Positions 32,289-37,396 of a stretch of 37,396 nt of DNA are shown piece by piece (within the stretch, counting starts at the first letter, position 1; every line of letters starts with the position of its first letter). Made by a program: the position numbers and the translations under genes. The notes below the pieces were generated by a model, which ran no database searches, had not been told where the DNA came from, and worked only from the letters and a program-made list of their open reading frames with translations. Origin of the DNA: Kitasatospora aureofaciens (lineage in GTDB: Bacteria; Actinomycetota; Actinomycetes; Streptomycetales; Streptomycetaceae); the NCBI RefSeq assembly GCF_019192735.1, contig NZ_JAHTKP010000067.1, forward strand, positions 1 to 37,396. Reading direction: 5' to 3'.

Positions 32289-32478
32289 CCGCGGCCGGAC
32301 GAAGCAGATTGGTTGAGACGAGCGGGGCGACCCATGACGGGAAGCCGGACCTGGAACGCCTCAGCGTACTGTCACCGCCAGGGCGGCGGAGGCGGTTTGG
32401 GGCATGCGCCAGCCGTTCGGGTTGAACGACCAGGGGTGGGCGCTCCGGTGTCCGGGGTTAATGGACAATGCCCGGGTG

Positions 32479-33200
32479 ATGGAGAGCGACGATGTCCTGG
32501 CCAGGGTCTTGGAATTGCGGGCAGCGGGGAGCGGGCCGAAGCAGATTGCGAGGGCTCTGGGGTTGCGCCCTGCGCAGGCGAGTGCTCTGCTGCGACAGGC
32601 GGCCGAGTGCCAGACCGAAGGGATGGCCCCGGCCGATCGGCCGGTGATCGGGTGCTGGGTGAACGCGGGCTGGAGCGTCGGCCTGGGACTGGCCGCCGCG
32701 CCCGCGTGGGCGGAGGCCGACCCGCATGCCGCCGAGAATCCGGAGACGGCAGGTTTCGCCCAGGTACTGGTGGCCCGCCAGGAGCGGGCCAGCAGAGTAA
32801 CGGTGTGCGGGTTCCTGGTGGACGTCCACTGCTGGGCGTCAAGGACATCGTCGAGCCGGAGGCCGTCGGAGCAGGCTCGCTCCTCGCGTACCTGCGCCGG
32901 TACTACTCGGCATTCGACCAGCCGCCGCTGAGCATCGAGCTCGAGCAGGCTCGCACGATCGTGCACGGCGCGGTCGCGTACGCCCGTTCCCTCGGTTTCT
33001 CGCCCGCGCCCGGCTTCGCGGACACCGCCCCGTACCTCGGGCCTGTGTGGGGCGACGAACCAGCGATCGACTTCGGCCGCGAGGGGAAGCCGTTCTACGT
33101 CTCAGGCCCGCACGACGACGCCCGGAAGATCGTCCGCACCCTTGAGCGGTCCTGCGGCCCGGACGGCTTCCACTACACCGTGGCGATGGGGCAGCTGTGA
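32479..33200 (+). pseudogene. HTH protein gene with single-base frameshift
   Basis: From ATG 32479 (GTG 32476 and ATG 32461 are also in frame) the product begins MESDDVLARVLELRAAGSGP-KQIARALGLRPAQASALLRQ, a clear helix-turn-helix, then VIGCWVNAGWSVGLG and VTVCGFLVDVHC. At ~32832 the text CTGCTGGGC seems to lack one T: restoring it joins VDVHC to LGVKDIVEPEAVGAG in the next frame, which runs to IVRTLERSCGPDGFHYTVAM and stop TGA 33198-33200. The continuity of both halves in a consistent protein makes a real frameshift, or a sequencing error, the only sensible reading. It overlaps the next start by four bases (GTGA). Confidence 0.75.
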
Positions 33201-34538
33201 GCATCGATCACCAGCTCGATGACCGGCAGGAGAAAGAGCGCCGGATCCGCGCCACCGAACACGAGGCGCAGGCCAACCTGGCCGCCGTGCTTCAGCTGTG
33301 CGCCACGGGCAAGCTCCGCTGCAGCGAGAAGACCCGCAGGCCCAGCGCGGCCGCCGTCGCCGCGATCACCGAAGTCCTCGACGACGGCGACTTCTACCAG
33401 CACGAGGCCATCGCCGCCTTCGCCTGGCCCCTGCTCCTCCAGGCCGGCGGCCTGGCGACCATCGCTACCGGCAGGCTCACGCTGACCCCGCGCGGCCGGA
33501 CCGCGCTCGCCAAGCCCGCACACGAGACCATCGCCGCCCTGTGGCGGCGCTGGCTGAAGAACACCCTGCTGGACGAGTTCTCCCGGATCGAGGAGATCAA
33601 AGGCCAGCGCGCCGCCAACGTCCTCACCGCCGCCCGACCGCGCCGCGAGCTCGTCGGCCAGGCACTGACCACCCGCACCGCCGGCCAATGGATCACCGTG
33701 GACGACCTGTTCGCGCAGATGCGCCGGGCCGGTCAGGACCCCGTCATCACCCGCAGCGAACGCGCCCTGTGGAAGCTGTACCTGGAAAGACCCCCAGTAC
33801 GGAAGCCTCGGTTACGACGGCCACCACGACTGGCCGCTGCTCCAGGGCCGCTACACGCTCGCCGTGCTGTTCGAATACGCGGCCGTCCTCGGCCTGATCG
33901 ACATCGACTACATCCCGCCCGCCGGGGCACGCACCGACTACCAGCACAACTGGGGCGGCGACTACCTCGACCAACTCAGCCGCTACGACGGCCTGCTCGC
34001 CATACGCCTCAACCCACTCGGCGCCTACGCCACCGGCCAGGCGGCCACCTACAACCCCAGCCCCAAGCCCCAGCCGGCAACCCCGCTCGGCCAGATCACC
34101 GTTCTGCCCAACCACGACATCGCCGCCCTCGACGGACTCGCCCCCGCCGACGCGCTACTCCTGAACGCCTTCGCCGACAAGACCGGCGACCGCGTCTGGA
34201 GCCTCACCCACGGCTCCCTGCTCCGAGCCGTCGACGCCGGACGCGACCTCACCGAGCTGCGCCGCTACCTGGAGTCGGCAAGCCGGCATCCGCTGCCGCA
34301 GACCGTCACGACGCTGCTGGATGATGCGGCTCGCCGCCTCAGCCAAGTCCGCGACACCGGCCCGGTCCACCTGATCGAATGCGCGGACCCTGTCGTAGCG
34401 GCCCTCCTGGCCGGGGACCGGCGCCTGCGTACCGTCGCGACGAGGCTGGGGGAGCGCCACTTCGCTGTCCCCGCCGACCGGCTCGCCGCCTTCCGCAGGG
34501 CTGCCCTCGCCCAGGGGTACCCGCTGGACGCCCGATGA
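33197..34538 (+). pseudogene. Helicase-associated (XPB-like C-terminal domain) gene with single-base frameshift
   Basis: From GTG 33197 the frame gives MSIDHQLDDRQEKERRIRAT, LQLCATGKLRCSEKTRRPS, GGLATIATGRLTLTPRGRTA and RSERALWKLYLE. At 33788-33791 an extra A in GGAAAGACCCCC shifts the frame; with one A fewer the protein continues LEDPQYGSLGYDGHHDWPLL into the frame ending at 34538. That part contains VWSLTHGSLLRAVDAGRDLT, HPLPQTVTTLLDDAARR and HLIECADPVVAALLAGDRRL, the hallmark order of the XPB/Ssl2-like C-terminal domain family (Helicase_C_3) in actinobacteria. No helicase motor motifs are present in this gene. It is translationally coupled to the upstream HTH gene, so the pair formed one unit. 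Confidence 0.75.
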
Positions 34539-34619
34539 CCACCGGACGCCAGGGCCACTCGTCGAAGCACAGCCCCGAATCAGCGCACCGGCGATGAAGG
34601 GAAACCCGACCCGGAAGGG

Positions 34620-34655
34620 GGTGAGCCGCAGTGAGGAAGCTCACTGCGGCTCACC
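34620..34655 (+). terminator. Perfect 16-bp hairpin after the helicase-associated gene
   Basis: Arms 34620-34635 and 34640-34655 are perfectly complementary around a GAAG tetraloop. It lies 82 nt after the stop at 34538 and immediately before the arm repeats of att copy 4. It likely insulates the element end from the gene unit. Confidence 0.75.
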
Positions 34656-34656
34656 G

Positions 34657-34826
34657 GCCTCTCACGTGCCTCTCACGGACTGGGTGTCATGAGGTGGGAT
34701 CAGGCGTCATGGGAGGTGGACGAGATGGGCCCTGACCTGCACGATTCGGACTGGTGAACACCAGTCGGACACCCTTTCGACCGCTGGGGGTCAAGGGGTC
34801 GCAGGTTCAAATCCTGTCGTCCCGAC
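34657..34826 (+). repeat. Integrative-element end 4: arm repeats plus tRNA-Pro(GGG) 3' core
   Basis: The core 34784-34826 is identical to copies 1 and 2. The left arm has CTCTCACG at ~34659 and ~34670, GTCATGAGG near 34686 and GTCATGGGA near 34707, then a tract almost identical to copy 1 from GGCCCTGACCTGC onward. ACTGGTG-AA-CACCAGT (34750-34765) is a perfect inverted repeat just left of the core; copy 1 has one mismatch there. No tRNA 5' half is present. Confidence 0.7.
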
Positions 34827-34844
34827 AGAAATGTCGCAGGTCGG

Positions 34845-34878
34845 AGGCGGTTTGCTCGTGTAGAGCAGGCCGCCTTTT
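34845..34878 (+). terminator. Hairpin with T tract following tRNA-Pro core copy 4
   Basis: AGGCGG (34845-34850) pairs with CCGCCT (34870-34875), with inner GCTC/GAGC pairing, followed by TTT. Of the three hairpins that trail att cores, this one looks most like a rho-independent terminator. Confidence 0.55.
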
Positions 34879-35441
34879 GGCGGTTTTCGGACATCGCAAA
34901 GCGGGCATTTCCCGCTGAAGCGCCAGTGCGCTTCCTTGAAATCAAAGGAATTCACTCGCCCTTGTGGCGTGATTGGCCGTTTCCACTGTGACTTCCCTTC
35001 GGATCGTTAGTGTGGCTGCCCGTGGCGCACTTGACCGGGCGCAGGGCGGGGTCAAGTGGGTGACTGCCTGGGCTCAGTGGAGAAATCCCAGGTCAGAGGC
35101 CCTGCGTGTGGCTAGCCGTCAGATTTGACGGGTTCTCGGGGGCGCCTCGGGGCGTGTCGCTGGGGCGGAGTTGGCATGAAATGGCCCAGTTGGGGCCGAG
35201 ATTTCGCTACTGACAGTGACCGATATCGGATCGCGATCTGCAATTTTCGACAATCCGTGTTGCAACTGCCTTGTGTGTTACGCAAGTTGGGCGAGATCCG
35301 TCGATTCTGGCGTGATGTCAGGTGATCTGGTGACGCCCCGTGAGGTGTTTGAGGGCGGGTGCTCAGTGTGTTTGCGCTCGGGTGGAAGTGGGTCGCGGCG
35401 AGGAACTGATGAGGCTTTGTGGTTCTTGCGATGGCCTGCTG
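34879..35441. other. Non-coding integrase-side region with two abutting palindromes
   Basis: This 563-nt stretch has no supported gene and is visibly richer in A+T than its surroundings. CCGATATCGG (35220-35229) and GATCGCGATC (35229-35238) are back-to-back palindromes. TGCAA and TTGCA flank the next ~25 nt. CAGGTCAGAGGCC near 35090 repeats the sequence found right after att copy 1. Arm-type integrase or regulator binding sites are plausible. Confidence 0.4.
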
Positions 35442-36731
35442 CTACCAGCGGCGGGGGATCTGCCCGTTGAGTCGGAGTTGCTCGACGAGGTGGCGGGTGA
35501 GGGCTTCGCCGGCTTTGGCGAGTTCGCGGATGTTCGGGTGGAAGTAGCGCTGGGTGGTGGTGATTTCCTTGTGGCCGGCGATCTGCTGGAGGATGTGGAG
35601 TGGGATTCCGGCGTCGGCCATCCAGGTCAGGCCGGTGTGGCGCAGGTCGTGGCGGCGCAGGTGTTCGTAGCCGAGGTCGTGGGTGACGTCGTCCCAGTGG
35701 GTGGCGTCGCGTAGGACGGCGGTGCTGATGCGGCCGCCGCGGGGGCCGGTGTAGAGGCGGGCGTCGGGGTCGCCGCGGGTGGCTCGGAGGCGGCGGATGA
35801 TCTGCGGGCGTAGCGGTTCGATGATCGGGATGAAACGGGCGACCCTGCCCTTGGTGTGTTTGTCGACGAGGCCGCCGGGTGCGGGGGTGGTCTGCCGACG
35901 GCAGGTCAGGAGCCAGTTGACGGTGTCGATGTCGTGGGCTCGAACTCCCGAGACTTCGCCGATGCGGGTGGCGGTGCAGGCGCCGTGGATGATGACGTCG
36001 CCCCAGCCGCGGTAGTGGTTGTAGGAGGCGTCGACCAGGGCGTCGGCCAGTTCGGTGAGCGCGTCCCAGTCGCGCAGCGCGGGGGCCCGGGGGTCCAGAA
36101 GTTCGTCCTCCTCCTGCTGGTACGCGCTCTGCCAGCCGGTGACGTGGGCGGGTGCGCGTTCGATGAGGCCGTCCACGACGGCTTGCTCGAGGATACGGAA
36201 GAGCATGGCAAGGGTGTTCTTGATCGTAGAGCGGCTGCAGCCGTCGGCGATCCAGCTGTTGATCGTGCCGGCGATCGCGCCGGTGGTGACCAGGCGGACG
36301 GGGAGGTGTCCGAGGTCGGGCTCGATCCGGTGATGCCATCCGGCGAGGTAGGGGACGTGTGTGGTGGTCTCAAGGCCCACCAGGATGATCGGGAGGCGGA
36401 GCTCGACGTACTCGGCCAGCGACATCGACGCCAGGGAGGGGAGTACGGGGCTGCCGGTGGCGTCGGCCAGGATGGTCAGCCATTGGGTGACCAGTGCCGG
36501 GTCGAGTCCGTTGTGGACGGCCTCGGCCAGGAATGTGGCCCAGGCGTGTGTCTGGGCGGGGCTGACTGTGACGGGTGCCCGGAGCCTTGGGTCGGTGCCG
36601 GTGGCCGGGTCGAGGTGTGCGGTGCGGTGCCGAGGGTGGCGGGTGACGGGCGGGGCCGGACCCCGGTGGTCGCCGCCATCTGGGCTGGTTCTGAAGAATT
36701 CGCGAAAGGTATTGGCGTGCTCATATGTCAT
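35442..36731 (-). CDS. Second tyrosine site-specific integrase
   Basis: This 429-aa protein is started at ATG 36731 with GGAG 6 nt upstream; GTG 36737 is possible. It has an N-terminal helical region with PAQTHAWATFLAEAVHNGLD, a core-binding region GTINSWIADGCSRSTIKNTL, and the catalytic domain with GACTATRIGEVSG (Arg I), RHDLRHTGLTW (His-x-x-Arg II), QQIAGHKEITTTQRYFHPN (His/Lys region and the Tyr nucleophile). All residues are in place. It differs from the integrase at 16936: the N-terminal Cys motif is lacking and similarity is limited to catalytic boxes. It points toward att copy 4 but lies ~615 nt from the core. It is divergent from the Fic remnant (28 nt between starts). Confidence 0.9.
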   Translation of the reverse strand: MTYEHANTFREFFRTSPDGGDHRGPAPPVTRHPRHRTAHLDPATGTDPRLRAPVTVSPAQTHAWATFLAEAVHNGLDPALVTQWLTILADATGSPVLPSLASMSLAEYVELRLPIILVGLETTTHVPYLAGWHHRIEPDLGHLPVRLVTTGAIAGTINSWIADGCSRSTIKNTLAMLFRILEQAVVDGLIERAPAHVTGWQSAYQQEEDELLDPRAPALRDWDALTELADALVDASYNHYRGWGDVIIHGACTATRIGEVSGVRAHDIDTVNWLLTCRRQTTPAPGGLVDKHTKGRVARFIPIIEPLRPQIIRRLRATRGDPDARLYTGPRGGRISTAVLRDATHWDDVTHDLGYEHLRRHDLRHTGLTWMADAGIPLHILQQIAGHKEITTTQRYFHPNIRELAKAGEALTRHLVEQLRLNGQIPRRW

Positions 36732-36759
36732 GGTCACTCCACACGACCTTGACTGCTTG

Positions 36760-37205
36760 ATGCCGTCATTGCCTCATGCTCTGCCTGCACTGCAGGAAGT
36801 CGATCAAGCCGTCCTCGCGGAGATCGAGGAGATGCGGCGCCGTCTGCGCCCCACCTGCGCACGCCTCGGCGCTGGGAGGGGCAGATGCGGCGCAACCTCA
36901 CGGCGCGGGCCATCGCTGGCTCGAACACGATCGAGGGCTATGCGGCGAGCGTGTCGGATGTCGAGGACATCACGGTCGGCGAGACCCCGATCGAGGCAAG
37001 CGACACCGTCGCGGTCGAGATCGAGGGCTACCGGCAGGCGACGACCCACATCCAGCGCCTGGCCGAGGCCGGCGACGACTTCGCGTACAGCAAGGGCCTG
37101 CTCAACGCGCTGCACTTCATGATGCAGGGGCACCACTTGGTGAAGCGGCCCGGCTGGTGGCGCACTGGCCCGGTGTACGTGACTTCGGCGGAGGACCCCA
37201 CCTGA
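36760..37205 (+). pseudogene. Fic-family gene, frameshifted and truncated
   Basis: From ATG 36760 the frame gives MPSLPHALPALQEVDQAVLA-EIEEMRRRLRP, then shifts near 36855 to TPRRWEGQMRRNLTARAIAG, SNTIEGYAASVSDVEDITVG, YSKGLLNALHFMMQGHHLVK and RPGWWRTGPVYVTSAEDPT. The SN-x-IEG box and LHFMM-x-H are the N-terminal Fic landmarks, where SN-IEG forms the inhibitory region. The catalytic HPFxDGNGR motif would follow downstream but the frame ends at TGA 37203-37205, the first bases of a perfect inverted repeat. The AMPylating core is therefore absent. It lies divergent to the integrase. Confidence 0.75.
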
Positions 37206-37271
37206 GGTTCCCCCAAGGCCGGGAAGTTAATGCTCTGCGAGCCCTAACTTCCCGGCCTTGGGGGAACCTCA
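37203..37271. repeat. Perfect 27-bp inverted repeat with 15-nt spacer
   Basis: Left arm 37203-37229 and right arm 37245-37271 are exact reverse complements, starting TGAGGTTCCCCC and ending GGGGGAACCTCA. The spacer is 37230-37244. The left edge coincides with the end of the truncated Fic frame. On the minus strand an open frame enters from the window edge and ends inside the repeat (tail ASEVPPRPGS). It could be a very strong bidirectional terminator, the end of an insertion element, or a miniature element. Confidence 0.7.
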
Positions 37272-37396
37272 CTCGCCAATCCGGGGAGGACGCCGCGCAC
37301 GGCTTGGACGGCGGTGTCCTGCCGCACGAAGCCGCGCGTGTGTCGAGGACGGCTCCTCACCGCCGCCGGACCGGGCGCCGGCGTCGCCGCGCGGCC
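37272..37396 (-). other. Possible 3' end of a minus-strand gene
   Basis: A minus-strand frame is open from the window edge and reads RHTRGFVRQDTAVQAVRGVL and PGLASEVPPRPGS, terminating at TAG within the inverted repeat. It is too short to identify. If genuine, the repeat would serve as its terminator. Confidence 0.25.

Noticed and set aside
33780..33800. Programmed ribosomal frameshift in the helicase-associated gene
   Set aside because: GGAAAGACCCCC is not a typical slippery heptamer with a downstream structure, and the neighbouring gene has an ordinary frameshift too; decay or sequencing error is simpler.
9298..36731. Complete actinobacterial integrative and conjugative element (AICE)
   Set aside because: Integrases and att cores are present, but no RepSA/prim-pol, TraB/FtsK-like translocase, excisionase or Spd genes were found; these are at most remnants or integrases with cargo.

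Overview
This is a high-GC actinobacterial chromosome segment, most likely Streptomyces or a close relative such as Kitasatospora. The evidence is the GC-rich third codon positions, GTG/TTG starts, four-base stop/start overlaps, leaderless start sites (TANNNT about 7 nt before ATG), a WXG100/DUF6507-type secretion substrate and pSAM2-like tyrosine integrases. Much of it is accessory DNA. A 43-bp sequence equal to the 3' part of a proline tRNA (GGG anticodon loop to the end of the acceptor stem) occurs four times in the same orientation, at 9298, 16763, 29092 (four transitions) and 34784. Three copies carry a related left arm of about 120 bp, and a hairpin follows three of them. I read this as tandem accretion of integrative elements in one tRNA-Pro(GGG) gene whose intact copy lies outside the window. 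Integrases follow copy 2 (16936-18225) and copy 4 (35442-36731).

Layout. 1-9170: end of an unrecognised gene; a minus-strand pair coding a leucine-rich-repeat-variant solenoid and a beta-helical, bactofilin-like protein; three plus-strand genes (an unknown with a DUF4241-like C terminus, an 866-aa WD40 double propeller, a second propeller-like protein); and a decayed IS5-family remnant. 9171-16805 (copies 1 to 2): decayed TPR, HEAT and DUF317-like genes around an intact three-gene cassette: a DUF6507-like small protein, an 840-aa polymorphic toxin with a PD-(D/E)XK-type C-terminal nuclease domain, and its probable immunity protein.

16763-29134 (copies 2 to 3): an integrase; then a wrecked type I-E CRISPR-Cas operon in which a transposase C-terminal fragment runs into a 5'-truncated cas7e, and the first ~50 codons of cas5e are joined in frame to nearly all of cas6e. 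No array, cas3, cas8e, cas11, cas1 or cas2 is visible. Next come a tRNA-Cys(GCA) and a compact pyrroloquinoline quinone (PQQ) operon: pqqA (a 55-aa precursor), pqqC, a pqqD-pqqE fusion and pqqB, translationally coupled and closed by a 15-bp perfect hairpin. A convergent gene for a secreted beta-propeller lies beyond it. Then follow a broken DUF5937-type regulator gene, a CoiA-like nuclease gene and an unknown gene.

29092-34826 (copies 3 to 4): a SWIM zinc-finger protein, a convergent helical-repeat protein, a divergent UPF0158-like protein, and two overlapping genes (an HTH protein and a helicase-associated, XPB-like C-terminal-domain protein), each broken by one frameshift. 34784 to the end: an AT-richer non-coding leader, the second integrase, and a divergent frameshifted and truncated Fic gene that stops exactly at a perfect 27-bp inverted repeat.

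Two sets look functional: the PQQ operon, possibly with the secreted propeller, and the toxin/immunity cassette. The cas remnants, transposase pieces and frameshifted genes show that the islands are decaying by small deletions. All assignments come from reading the sequence and remembered family motifs; no database search was run.
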